Assembly (NCBI GenBank): GCA_002279935.1
Contig: NCCZ01000011.1
Span: forward strand, 1 to 64,000
Length of the DNA: 64,000 nucleotides
DNA from: Hyphomicrobium sp. 12-62-95
GTDB lineage: Bacteria; Pseudomonadota; Alphaproteobacteria; Rhizobiales; Hyphomicrobiaceae
Reading direction: 5' to 3'
Shown piece by piece: positions 55,863 through 64,000 of this stretch (positions within the stretch are counted from its first letter, which is position 1; each line of letters opens with the position of its first letter). The notes beneath the pieces are model-generated. The model saw only the letters and a program-made list of their open reading frames with translations. It was not told the DNA's origin and did not search any database. The position numbers and the translations under genes were made by a program.

Positions 55863-58211
55863 CTAGGCTCGCAGCGGGAAATAGCGGCGGAAGAGGGCGA
55901 TGGTGGCTGGGAGGATGATGAGCTGGCCGATGAGGGAGGCGGCGAGGCAGATGCCGGCCAACTCTCCGAAGAGGCGCAGCGAGGGCAAGTGCGAGAGCAT
56001 CGTGACGCCGAGGCCCAGGGCCAGCACGATTGTTGTCAGCACGACGGCGGGGCCGATGTGGTGGGCGGTGGCCATCAGCGCGTCATGGGCGGAGTTGGGG
56101 CCTGGGCCGATGCGGTCTTCTTCGAGGCGGAAGCGATTGAGGAAGTGGATCGTGGAGTCGATGGCGAGTGAGAAGGCGACGGTGAGCGCCATGATGGAGG
56201 CGAACTGCATCCCCTGCCCTGTTGCCCACAACAGCGCGCCGGTGGCGAAGATGGGGAACAGCGAGGGCAGCGCGCTCGAGACGCCGGCCATGACCGAGCG
56301 CAGTGCGATGCCAAGGAAAATGAAGATGACAAAGATGTCGCCGACGAGGCCCCAGTTCATTTCGCTGATCAGCTTGGCCGAGTTGCGGGCAGCGATGGCG
56401 GGGAGACCTGTGACGGAGATTTCGAACTGCGGGTTTTCCTTGCGCAGGGGTTCGAGCGCGGTGTCGATCTTCTCCACGATGGGCAGGATCTGGCTGGAAT
56501 CGATATCGGGCAGGCGCGCGGTGACGAGGACGGCGCTTTCGTTTTCGTCGATGAAACGGCGGGTCAGATGCTTGGGCAGGATGTCGACGTAGCTCTTGAT
56601 GGTCTCGACGCGGGCGTCGCCGGCTTCCGCCAGCCAGCGGCGCAAGCTTTCCAGCGACCAGACGTTGCCGAGGCCGGCTTCCGTTTCGAGGATGTCATGG
56701 GCACGCGCGATGACGGACAGCGTGGAGACATCGTAGAGCCCAATGCCAGGTTGGGCTTCGGTGCCCGCCTTCCACTGGATCATGACGTGGACGGGATTGG
56801 CGCCGGTCAGCTTCTGGTCGAGCTTGGCGGTGGCAGCCAGCGCCTGTTCCTTGTCGGGCACCTGATCGGCGAGGCGGTACATGGGCGTCAGCTGCGTATA
56901 GGCCCAGCCGGTAAACCCGACGGCACCGAGGCCCAGCGCGGTGAAGAGCAGCGGCATGGAGATGACGAAGGCGATGATGCGTTCGGTCATGCGCTGCAGG
57001 ACGCCGACGCCGCCGGTGTCGTGCTCCTTGATGTCGGGGACGGTTTTGGTTTCGGGTTGGATCAGGAGGGCTGCCAGCGTCGGGACCACAACGGCGACGG
57101 CGATATAGGAAATCGCCACGGCGAGGAGGGCTGCCTGTCCAAAGGTGCGGATCAGCGCGCTGTCGGCGAACTGGAACGAGAGGAGTGCCAGCGAGGCGTT
57201 CATCGCGGTCAAGAGGCAGGCGGGGGCCACGTCGCGGACGGCGTTGCGGGCGGCTTCGAGGCGCGGAACACCGGCCAGGATATCGCGGCGGATGGCGAAG
57301 ACGAGATGCATGCTGTCGGAGAAGCCCGACACGAGGATGAGCGGCGTGATGACGTTGACGAACAGGTTCAAGCGATAATCCAGGCCGCCGAGGACGCCCA
57401 GTGTCCAGAGAATGGCGATCGCGGGACCGAGCACGGTGATCACGGTCAGCGATATGCGGCGGAAGAAGAGATAGGCCACCGTCAGGCCGGCGAGGAAGCC
57501 GAGGCCGTTGTAGATCAGGCGGTCGCGTTCGACGGCGTTGCGGATTTCGAGTTGCATGACCGGGGCGCCGGTGAGCTTGGCGTTAAGGCCGGTGCCGGCG
57601 AGTTCTTTATCCACGACGGCCTGGATGCCGCCAATAATGGTGTTGGCCGTCTGCTCTTCGACCGCTTGGCGGTCGAGCGCGATGACGATGAGGGCCAATT
57701 GGCCGTCCTCGGAGATGAACTTGCCTTTGACGATGTCGTTCGTTTTCAGCTCCGCCAACATGGCATCGAAGGCGGGGCCGTCTTCGGGCAGTTCATCGGG
57801 AACAACGGGGGCTGCATATCCGGTGGCGTCCGGCTTTGAGCGTGCGGACAGCATGGAGACGAGACCGCCGACGCCGTCGGTCAGTTGCAATTCAACGACG
57901 GCGTTCTGCAGGGATTTGAGGGCCTCGCGCGTGAGAAGGTTTTGGCCGTCGACGGCAATCAGCACGTCGTATTCGCTGGAGGGAAAGCGGCGGTCGATTT
58001 CTTCGTACTGGCGGAATTCTTTGGTGTCGGTGCGGAAGAGTTCCGACAGGCTGTCGTCAACGCGCAGGCCGGATGCGCCGAAGGCTGCCAACACGGTCAG
58101 GATTGCAATCAAGACGGCGGAGACGTATGGCGCCTTCAGCGCCACTAGGCCCAGCTTGTCGATGCCAAACGAAAACAGAAACGAGCGGCGCGGCGCGTCC
58201 CCGGTAGCCAT
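55863..58211 (-). CDS. RND/MMPL-superfamily exporter
   Basis: A 782-residue protein of the MMPL/COG1033 exporter group. Two halves each begin with a hydrophobic helix and a periplasmic domain (SELFRTDTKEFRQYEEIDRRFPSS; VETIKSYVDILPKHLTRRFIDENESAVLV), then five clustered helices (GFSDSMHLVFAIRRD; ALTVAFSLAIDSTIHFLNRF). Such proteins move lipids, hopanoids or hydrophobic metabolites. The start MATGDAPRRSFLFSFG at 58211 has GAGGGG upstream; longer frames are less likely. It is monocistronic and divergent from the TusA-like gene; no substrate is evident. Confidence 0.85.
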   Translation of the reverse strand: MATGDAPRRSFLFSFGIDKLGLVALKAPYVSAVLIAILTVLAAFGASGLRVDDSLSELFRTDTKEFRQYEEIDRRFPSSEYDVLIAVDGQNLLTREALKSLQNAVVELQLTDGVGGLVSMLSARSKPDATGYAAPVVPDELPEDGPAFDAMLAELKTNDIVKGKFISEDGQLALIVIALDRQAVEEQTANTIIGGIQAVVDKELAGTGLNAKLTGAPVMQLEIRNAVERDRLIYNGLGFLAGLTVAYLFFRRISLTVITVLGPAIAILWTLGVLGGLDYRLNLFVNVITPLILVSGFSDSMHLVFAIRRDILAGVPRLEAARNAVRDVAPACLLTAMNASLALLSFQFADSALIRTFGQAALLAVAISYIAVAVVVPTLAALLIQPETKTVPDIKEHDTGGVGVLQRMTERIIAFVISMPLLFTALGLGAVGFTGWAYTQLTPMYRLADQVPDKEQALAATAKLDQKLTGANPVHVMIQWKAGTEAQPGIGLYDVSTLSVIARAHDILETEAGLGNVWSLESLRRWLAEAGDARVETIKSYVDILPKHLTRRFIDENESAVLVTARLPDIDSSQILPIVEKIDTALEPLRKENPQFEISVTGLPAIAARNSAKLISEMNWGLVGDIFVIFIFLGIALRSVMAGVSSALPSLFPIFATGALLWATGQGMQFASIMALTVAFSLAIDSTIHFLNRFRLEEDRIGPGPNSAHDALMATAHHIGPAVVLTTIVLALGLGVTMLSHLPSLRLFGELAGICLAASLIGQLIILPATIALFRRYFPLRA

Positions 58212-58467
58212 ATCGATATTCCCCTCTGGGCCGCCCGATGCCATTCCATTGTCCCGGCAATTGTCCCGGTTTTGGCCCCCCACGCCGGGCACCCTAACTG
58301 CTTCGCTGCAGAACGCCAAAGTCCTTCGGGAGCCTGCGGACAAGCGGTTCTCCGGCGACCTGCGGCGGGACGGCGCCTGCCGGCGGCTTGAGGGGCCAAG
58401 TCATTCATCTTACAAGGCTGCTGCGTCATGACATGGTGGGACGCGGGTTCTATTTTGGCGGGAAGCG

Positions 58468-58731
58468 ATGGCCGACAAACTGCTCGATGTGCGCGGGTTG
58501 CCGTGCCCGTATCCTATCCTGAAAGCCCGCAAAGCGATTCTGGAGGTGCCGGCCGGCGGGACTTTGGAGGTGCTGGCGACGGATCCGGGGAGCCGCGAGG
58601 ACTTCGCGGTGTTTGCCGAGACGAGCGGTCACATGCTTGTCGCGGCGACAGTGGAGGCGGGTGTGTTCCGGTTTGTCATTCAGCGCGCGCACGAGGTGCC
58701 GCCTCCGGGTTGGCATTCCTCCGCAAGCTGA
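58468..58731 (+). CDS. TusA-family sulfurtransferase-like protein
   Basis: An 87-residue SirA/TusA-fold protein. The signature DVRGLPCPYPILKARKAI contains the persulfide-carrying Cys in the C-P-x-P motif. It would pass sulfur in tRNA thiolation or molybdenum-cofactor sulfuration in the cytoplasm. No YedE-type transporter or other tus gene is nearby. GGGAAG precedes the ATG. Confidence 0.9.
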   Translation: MADKLLDVRGLPCPYPILKARKAILEVPAGGTLEVLATDPGSREDFAVFAETSGHMLVAATVEAGVFRFVIQRAHEVPPPGWHSSAS

Positions 58732-58815
58732 AAGGGCGGAACTGCGGGTAGCGGCTGACGTTGTCTGCCGGCAACCCCCAGTCGAGGTTGCTCCCCCTTT
58801 CAACAGGAGCCCACC

Positions 58816-59313
58816 ATGAAATCCCTGACACTGACGAGCACCATTGCTCTTTTGACCATCGGCGGCGCGGCACTCGCGCAAGACACGCCCGCAACGGCAC
58901 CGGCCGAACGGCCGTCAGCGACAGCGCCCGCCGGCGCGGACGTGGTTGACGGAGCTTATTACACGACAAGCGAAAAGAACGACTTCCTCGCCAGCCAACT
59001 GATCGGGTCGCGCATTTACGCGACGACCACGGAGGTCGACACGTCGAAGGAAGTCGACAAGGTCACCAAGGATTGGTCCGACGTCGGCGAGGTGAACAAC
59101 ATCCTGCTCAACCGCGACGGCTCGGTGAAGGCCGTCATCCTCGGGGTTGGCGGTTTCCTCGGGATCGGCGAGAAGGATGTGGCGGTGCGCATGAGCGAAC
59201 TGCGCTTCGTGAAGAAAGCCGGCGCCAAGGCGGATGATTATTTCATCGTCGTGCGCGGCGACAAAAACACGCTGACCAAGGCACCGGCCTATAAGCCGAT
59301 GGGTCAGTCGTAA
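58816..59313 (+). CDS. exported PRC-barrel domain protein
   Basis: A 165-residue protein with a signal peptide (MKSLTLTSTIALLTIGGAALA), a Thr/Pro/Ala-rich linker and a PRC-barrel (about 55-150): ASQLIGSRIYATTTEV, GEVNNILLNRDGSVKAVILGVGGFLGIGEKDVAVRMSEL. PRC-barrel proteins in this phylum are often abundant periplasmic stress-related proteins of unknown role. ACAGGAG precedes the ATG by about nine bases. It is probably monocistronic, between the TusA-like gene and tRNA-Val. Confidence 0.85.
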   Translation: MKSLTLTSTIALLTIGGAALAQDTPATAPAERPSATAPAGADVVDGAYYTTSEKNDFLASQLIGSRIYATTTEVDTSKEVDKVTKDWSDVGEVNNILLNRDGSVKAVILGVGGFLGIGEKDVAVRMSELRFVKKAGAKADDYFIVVRGDKNTLTKAPAYKPMGQS

Positions 59314-59505
59314 CTTAGACTTCGTCAGCCTCGTCACGCCGCCTTGGCCTCCCCTCCTGGACGGCATGGCGTGACGCTGGGAGCGGCCCGCCTCGTGCGG
59401 GGCCGTTCTGGCGTTGGAGTGGGCCGTCGGTCCGGGGCCTGCGCTTGACACCCCGGCCCGGCCTCTTCATAAGGGCGCCTCTCAGGCAGGCTTTTGGGCC
59501 GGGCC

Positions 59506-59580
59506 GGGCGGTTAGCTCAGCGGTAGAGCACACCCTTCACACGGGTGGGGTCGCAGGTTCAATCCCTGCACCGCCCACCA
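59506..59580 (+). tRNA. tRNA-Val (CAC anticodon), CCA encoded
   Basis: A complete cloverleaf: acceptor GGGCGGT/ACCGCCC, D arm TAGCTCAGCGGTAGAGCA, anticodon stem CACCC/GGGTG with loop TTCACAC (anticodon CAC, GTG codons), T arm CAGGTTCAATCCCTG, discriminator A and encoded CCA ending at 59580. Confidence 0.95.
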
Positions 59581-59729
59581 TGCGTTCGACACGTGATCGC
59601 GATATAATGAATTGTTCGGGCCTGTTGGCGCCGGGGTGAACTTCGGCTGCGTTGTGGCGGATTGGTTCGCCCGTCCCTATCTCTTACTTCAGCGCGCGAT
59701 CCCAACCCCGGACTTGGTAGGATAGACCG

Positions 59730-62138
59730 ATGACGCAGGGTCCGACGCGACAGCGTCCTGATGTTTCGCCGGCACCGTGCTGCGGAACGCCAGCGGCTGC
59801 CGAAGGTGGTCGGAAAGTTTCGGCCGCAACGGTTTTTGCGCCGGGGCGGGAGACGGTGATCGATCCGGTGTGCGGGATGTCGGTTGATCCTGTGACGGCC
59901 AAGCACAGCCACACTCATGGCGAGCAGACTTATTATTTCTGCTGCTGGCGGTGCCGCGAGCGGTTCGCGGCCGATCCGGATGCTTTTTTGAGTCCCAAGC
60001 CGACCGCGCCAGAGCCCGTCGTGCCCGGCGCGATCTACACTTGCCCGATGGACCCGGAGATCCGTCAGGTGGGACCTGGCACGTGTCCGATCTGCGGCAT
60101 GGCGCTGGAGCCGGAGGACGTTTCGGTCGAGAGCGGACCCAATCCGGAACTTGCCGACATGACGCGGAGGTTCTGGATCGGGCTTGCGCTGGCGCTGCCC
60201 GTGTTCGTGCTGGAGATGGGCGGGCATCTGTTCGGGCTCACGCACCAAATTGGTCACGTCACGTCGAATTGGCTGCAGTTGTTGCTGGCGACGCCCGTCG
60301 TGCTGTGGGCGGGATGGCCGTTTTTTGAGCGCGGTTGGGCGTCGCTGCGGACGGGCAATTTGAACATGTTTACGCTCGTCGCGATGGGGACGGGCGTGGC
60401 TTGGATTTACAGCGTTGTGGCCACGTTGGCGCCGGGGCTGTTTCCGGCGGCGATGCGCGGGGCGGACGGCGCGGTGCCGGTGTACTTCGAGGCGGCGGCG
60501 GTGATCACGGTGCTGGTGCTGCTCGGGCAGGTGCTGGAATTGCGCGCGCGGGAGCGGACCAGTGGCGCGATCAAGGCGCTTTTAGACCTTTCTCCCAAGA
60601 CGGCGCGGCGCGTGCGGCGCGATGGCAGCGATGAGGATGTGGCGCTCGCTGTTGTGATGGGCGGCGACATGTTGCGCGTACGGCCAGGCGAGCGCGTGCC
60701 CGTCGATGGCGTGATCGCCGAAGGGCGGAGTGCCATCGATCAATCGATGGTGACCGGCGAATCCTTGCCAGTGACCAAGGCGGCTGGGGACGCGGTGATT
60801 GGTGGTACGGTCAATCAGTCGGGTAGCTTTGTGATGCGTGCGGAAAAGGTTGGCCGCGCGACCATGCTCGCCCAGATCGTGCAGATGGTGGCGCAGGCTC
60901 AGCGCAGCCGGGCGCCGATCCAGCGGCTAGCCGACCGGGTGTCGGGCTGGTTCGTGCCGGCGGTGATCGCGGTGGCGCTGCTGGTGTTCGGGGCGTGGGC
61001 CATGTTCGGGCCGGAGCCGCGGTTTACCTTCGGTCTGATCGCGGCGGTGTCGGTGCTGATCATCGCATGTCCGTGCGCTTTGGGGCTGGCAACGCCGATG
61101 GCGATCATGGTCGGTGTCGGCCGGGGCGCGCAGTCGGGCGTATTGATCCGGAACGCGGAAGCGCTGGAGCGCATGGAGCGCGTCGATACGCTGGTGATCG
61201 ACAAGACCGGGACGTTGACGGAGGGCAAGCCGAGCGTGGTGGCGATCCGGACGGCGCCGGGGTTTGACGGGGGTGACGTGCTGCGGCTGGCGGCTAGTCT
61301 GGAACGGTCGAGCGAGCATCCTTTGGCGGCGGCCATCGTGCGGCATGCGGAGGTGCAAGGTATTGCGCTGGTGACGGCGGAGAACTTTCAGTCGCCGTCG
61401 GGCAAAGGCGTCATGGGGCGCGTTGACGGCCGGAATGTCATCATCGGCAATCAGCGGATCATGGCGGATGCGAGCGTCGAAACCGCATCGCTTGAGGCCG
61501 AGGCGGATGCCTTGCGCGCTGACGGGGCGACGGCGATTTTTGTTGCCATCGATGGTCAGGCCGCCGCCGTGATTGCGATCGCTGATCCTATCAAAGCAAC
61601 GACAGAGGCGGCGATAAAAGCGCTGCAGGACGCTGGCATCAAAATCGTGATGCTGACAGGGGACAATCGCTCGACGGCGATGGCGGTAGCGCGGCGGCTG
61701 GGCATTGCCGACGTCGAGGCCGACGTTTTGCCCGGCGCCAAGGCAGACGTCGTCAAGCGGTTGCGGGAAGAGGGCCGCGTCGTGGCAATGGCCGGCGATG
61801 GCGTCAACGATGCGCCAGCGCTGGCAGCGGCCGATGTGGGGATCGCGATGGGCACGGGGACGGATATCGCCATGGAAAGTGCGGGTGTGACACTGCTCAG
61901 CGGTGATCTCACTGGCCTTGTGCGGGCGCGTCATCTGTCGGTGGCGACGATGCGGAATATTCGCCAGAACCTGTTCTTCGCCTTTGCTTACAACGCGGCC
62001 GGTGTGCCGATTGCAGCGGGCGTGCTCTATCCGGTGTTTGGGTTGACCCTCTCACCGATGATTGCGGCGGCCGCGATGGCGCTGTCGTCCGTCAGCGTGA
62101 TCGGGAATGCGCTGCGGCTCAATGCGGTGAAGCTGTAG
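59730..62138 (+). CDS. copA: copper/silver-type P1B ATPase with YHS domain
   Basis: An 802-residue P-type ATPase. Unusually it begins with a YHS-type metal domain (about 45-90, [28 protein letters not shown]) and a short heavy-metal-binding segment (about 108-135, [26 protein letters not shown]) instead of classical HMA domains. Then come eight helices with the translocation motif [12 protein letters not shown], the actuator loop MVTGESLPV, the phosphorylation site DKTGTLT and the hinge [13 protein letters not shown]. It exports monovalent copper or silver from the cytoplasm. No CopZ or CueR is adjacent. Convergent with rfbA. Confidence 0.92.
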   Translation: MTQGPTRQRPDVSPAPCCGTPAAAEGGRKVSAATVFAPGRETVIDPVCGMSVDPVTAKHSHTHGEQTYYFCCWRCRERFAADPDAFLSPKPTAPEPVVPGAIYTCPMDPEIRQVGPGTCPICGMALEPEDVSVESGPNPELADMTRRFWIGLALALPVFVLEMGGHLFGLTHQIGHVTSNWLQLLLATPVVLWAGWPFFERGWASLRTGNLNMFTLVAMGTGVAWIYSVVATLAPGLFPAAMRGADGAVPVYFEAAAVITVLVLLGQVLELRARERTSGAIKALLDLSPKTARRVRRDGSDEDVALAVVMGGDMLRVRPGERVPVDGVIAEGRSAIDQSMVTGESLPVTKAAGDAVIGGTVNQSGSFVMRAEKVGRATMLAQIVQMVAQAQRSRAPIQRLADRVSGWFVPAVIAVALLVFGAWAMFGPEPRFTFGLIAAVSVLIIACPCALGLATPMAIMVGVGRGAQSGVLIRNAEALERMERVDTLVIDKTGTLTEGKPSVVAIRTAPGFDGGDVLRLAASLERSSEHPLAAAIVRHAEVQGIALVTAENFQSPSGKGVMGRVDGRNVIIGNQRIMADASVETASLEAEADALRADGATAIFVAIDGQAAAVIAIADPIKATTEAAIKALQDAGIKIVMLTGDNRSTAMAVARRLGIADVEADVLPGAKADVVKRLREEGRVVAMAGDGVNDAPALAAADVGIAMGTGTDIAMESAGVTLLSGDLTGLVRARHLSVATMRNIRQNLFFAFAYNAAGVPIAAGVLYPVFGLTLSPMIAAAAMALSSVSVIGNALRLNAVKL

Positions 62139-62156
62139 CGTTCATGCGCGCTGCTA

Positions 62157-63032
62157 CTAGAGGCGCGCTGCGACCTTGCGGATGTAGGACGCGTAGTCCG
62201 ATTTGCCGAGGCGGTCGAGCCACGGGCCCATTTTGGCGAGCGTCGTGAAGCCCTGGCGGAGTGCGATTTCTTCCGGGCAACAGATCTTAAGGCTCTGGCG
62301 CTGTTCCAGGGTCGCCACGAATTCTCCTGCCGCAAGCAGGCTATCGAATGTGCCGGTGTCGAGCCAGGCGAAGCCGCGGCCCATTTTGATGACGTTGAGC
62401 TTGCCAGCGTCCAGATACGCTTGGTTGACGCTCGTGATTTCGAGTTCGCCGCGTGCCGACGGTTTGATGTCGCGGGCGATACGGACGACATCGTTGTCGT
62501 AGAAATAGAGCCCCGTGACGGCGTAGTTCGACTTGGGTTCCGCCGGTTTTTCTTCGATGGAGGTGGCGCGGCCGGCCGCGTCGAAGGCGACGACACCATA
62601 GCGTTCGGGGTCGGCGACTTCGTAGGCGAAGACGCTGGCGCCCGTCTTCTGCGCGACGGCCTCGGCCAGCAATTCGGGCAGGCCGTGGCCGTGGAAAATG
62701 TTGTCCCCGAGCACGAGGGCGGCGGGATCATTGCCGATGAAGTCAGCGCCGATGATGAAGGCCTGGGCGAGGCCTTCGGGGCGGGGCTGGACGGCGTAGG
62801 AGATGGCAATGCCGAGGGGGGCGCCGTCGCCGAGGAGGTGCTGGAACAGGGGTTGGTCGTGGGGCGTCGTGATGATCAGGATTTCGCGAATGCCGGCCAG
62901 CATCAGGACCGACAGCGGGTAGTAGATCATGGGTTTGTCGTACACGGGCAGGAGTTGCTTCGACACCGCATAGGTCAGCGGATACAGGCGCGTGCCGCTG
63001 CCGCCCGCCAGAATGATGCCCTTGGTACCCAT
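62157..63032 (-). CDS. rfbA: glucose-1-phosphate thymidylyltransferase
   Basis: A 291-residue nucleotidyltransferase making dTDP-glucose for rhamnose and related sugars. The N-terminal [34 protein letters not shown], the metal/substrate motif [16 protein letters not shown] and [14 protein letters not shown] are all present at normal length. The other rml genes (rfbB, C, D) are not in the window. It is convergent with the copper ATPase gene. Confidence 0.95.
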   Translation of the reverse strand: MGTKGIILAGGSGTRLYPLTYAVSKQLLPVYDKPMIYYPLSVLMLAGIREILIITTPHDQPLFQHLLGDGAPLGIAISYAVQPRPEGLAQAFIIGADFIGNDPAALVLGDNIFHGHGLPELLAEAVAQKTGASVFAYEVADPERYGVVAFDAAGRATSIEEKPAEPKSNYAVTGLYFYDNDVVRIARDIKPSARGELEITSVNQAYLDAGKLNVIKMGRGFAWLDTGTFDSLLAAGEFVATLEQRQSLKICCPEEIALRQGFTTLAKMGPWLDRLGKSDYASYIRKVAARL

Positions 63033-63144
63033 CAGTGTTTGCCCATCGCCGTTGTCCGCGGCCGTTACCGCAGAATGTCCCGTAACCGTTCTGACACGGA
63101 TTGCTCTCTAGGCGGTAAATCGCGGTGGCGCGCGCCGCCAAACG

Positions 63145-63894
63145 TCAACCCAACAAGAATTTGCCGGAGGCGATGAGCAGGACCAGTCCAAGTAGGCGCT
63201 GAAGTGTGGACGTTGAGACAAACCGTGTTCCGATTTGGGTGCCGATCAGGGCTCCAGCCATCGCCGCTGCAACGAAAAACGGTAACTCAGAAGGCAATTT
63301 CTGGATGGCGGCGACGTTGCCTGCAAGGCCAGCCATCGAATTGAGCAGGATGAAGGGAGCCGTGAGACCCGATGCTTGGCGCGCACCCGCCCAACCCAAA
63401 AGCAAGAGGAGGGGTGTGAGAAAGATTCCGCCCCCCGTTCCGGTCAAACCGGACAGGAGTCCGACACAGGCACCGGTGAGCAATCCCGCAGGCCAAGGGA
63501 CGTGCGTTGTAATAGGTGACGACCCCTCCTCGGACTTCGGCTGCCAAAGAAATCTTATGGCAGCCGCGAGCAGAACGAGGCCGACCAGCAGACGATATTG
63601 CTGGGCTGTCAGCTGGTAGGCGCCACCGACAAATGCTGCTGGAACGGAAGCCACCACCAAAGGAAGCAGCGATTTCCAAGCAAGCGTGCGGCCATTCTCG
63701 GTCCATCGCGCGGTGGCAAGGCCGGCGACCAGGATGTTTAGCGTCAGGGCCGTTGGCTTCATCACATCGGGTGCAAGACCGATGATGGCCATCGCAGCGA
63801 TGTAACCCGAGGCGCCAGCGTGTCCGACCGACGTGTAGAGCGTCGCGGCCCCAAGGATGAGGGCGCACAACAGCACAAGATCAAAGTCCGTCAT
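63145..63894 (-). CDS. TauE/SafE (TSUP) family permease
   Basis: A 249-residue membrane protein with about eight helices. The paired family repeats are visible: GHAGASGYIAAMAIIGLAPDVMKPTALTLNILVAG near the N-terminus and GLLSGLTGTGGGIFLTPLLLLLGWAGARQASGLTAPFILLNSMAGL in the second half. These proteins export sulfite, sulfoacetate or similar organosulfur anions. The start at 63894 (MTDFDLVLLCALILG) has GGGGCGG upstream. No sulfur-metabolism gene is adjacent in the window. Confidence 0.85.
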   Translation of the reverse strand: MTDFDLVLLCALILGAATLYTSVGHAGASGYIAAMAIIGLAPDVMKPTALTLNILVAGLATARWTENGRTLAWKSLLPLVVASVPAAFVGGAYQLTAQQYRLLVGLVLLAAAIRFLWQPKSEEGSSPITTHVPWPAGLLTGACVGLLSGLTGTGGGIFLTPLLLLLGWAGARQASGLTAPFILLNSMAGLAGNVAAIQKLPSELPFFVAAAMAGALIGTQIGTRFVSTSTLQRLLGLVLLIASGKFLLG

Positions 63895-64000
63895 TCGACC
63901 GCCCCGCTGAGGCTGCGTTCTTCGATATAGTTGATTGGGAATATCGCCTAGCAATGAACATTGACTTTGGCTACTCAAAACTTTTTTCGGGGCCAGGGTT

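Noticed and set aside
59506..59580. tRNA-Val as the element's attachment site
   Set aside because: The tRNA is complete, about 50 kb from the integrase, with no repeated 3' tRNA end near the element.

Overview
The window looks like a chromosomal segment of a high-GC alphaproteobacterium of the Hyphomicrobiales, possibly Hyphomicrobiaceae. This is inferred from a Porin_2-type porin, a growth-pole-ring-like coiled-coil protein, an RpoE/ChrR pair behind a Rhodobacter-type promoter, and a lexA gene behind a GTTC-N7-GTTC-type box. No rRNA was seen and no species is claimed.

Region A (1 to about 9140) is the right part of an integrated mobile element. A minus-strand operon with ATGA overlaps encodes an AlpA/Xis-like regulator, a Spo11/topoisomerase VI A-like TOPRIM protein, a winged-helix protein and two related small FPL-motif proteins. 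A decayed tract (about 4.0-6.7 kb) follows, full of ParB-like gene remnants and short palindromes, then small hypothetical genes, then a plus-strand tyrosine recombinase. Direct repeats behind the recombinase sit beside a porin gene with no signal peptide or start, so the element appears to be inserted in the porin gene.

Region B (9.1-42.5 kb) is mostly ordinary chromosome: a CoxE-like VWA protein, a lipoprotein, a CelD-type acyltransferase, a ferredoxin/ferredoxin-NADP reductase pair, an Hpt protein, the growth-pole-ring-like protein, a dipeptide epimerase, an MFS carrier and a FadL porin. It continues with thiD, ccdA, gph-pgk-tkt, fasciclin, a Kef antiporter, rpoE-chrR, kdsA, lexA, comEC, gltX, gltA and a membrane-tethered receiver protein.

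Region C (42.7-55.2 kb) reads like an accessory metal and redox block. It holds a VIT-family transporter, a two-component system divergent from a CusBA-type RND efflux operon across a 21-bp perfect inverted repeat, a ferric-reductase-like flavocytochrome, and a glutaminase-STAS-cNMP-binding fusion coupled to a FecR-domain protein. It ends in a 660-bp gap packed with repeats.

Region D (55.8-64 kb) carries an MMPL/RND exporter, a TusA-like protein, a secreted PRC-barrel protein, tRNA-Val(CAC), a YHS/metal-binding copper P-type ATPase, rfbA and a TauE/SafE permease. Copper-type efflux therefore appears twice (RND efflux and P-type ATPase), and oxidative-stress control is represented by RpoE/ChrR.
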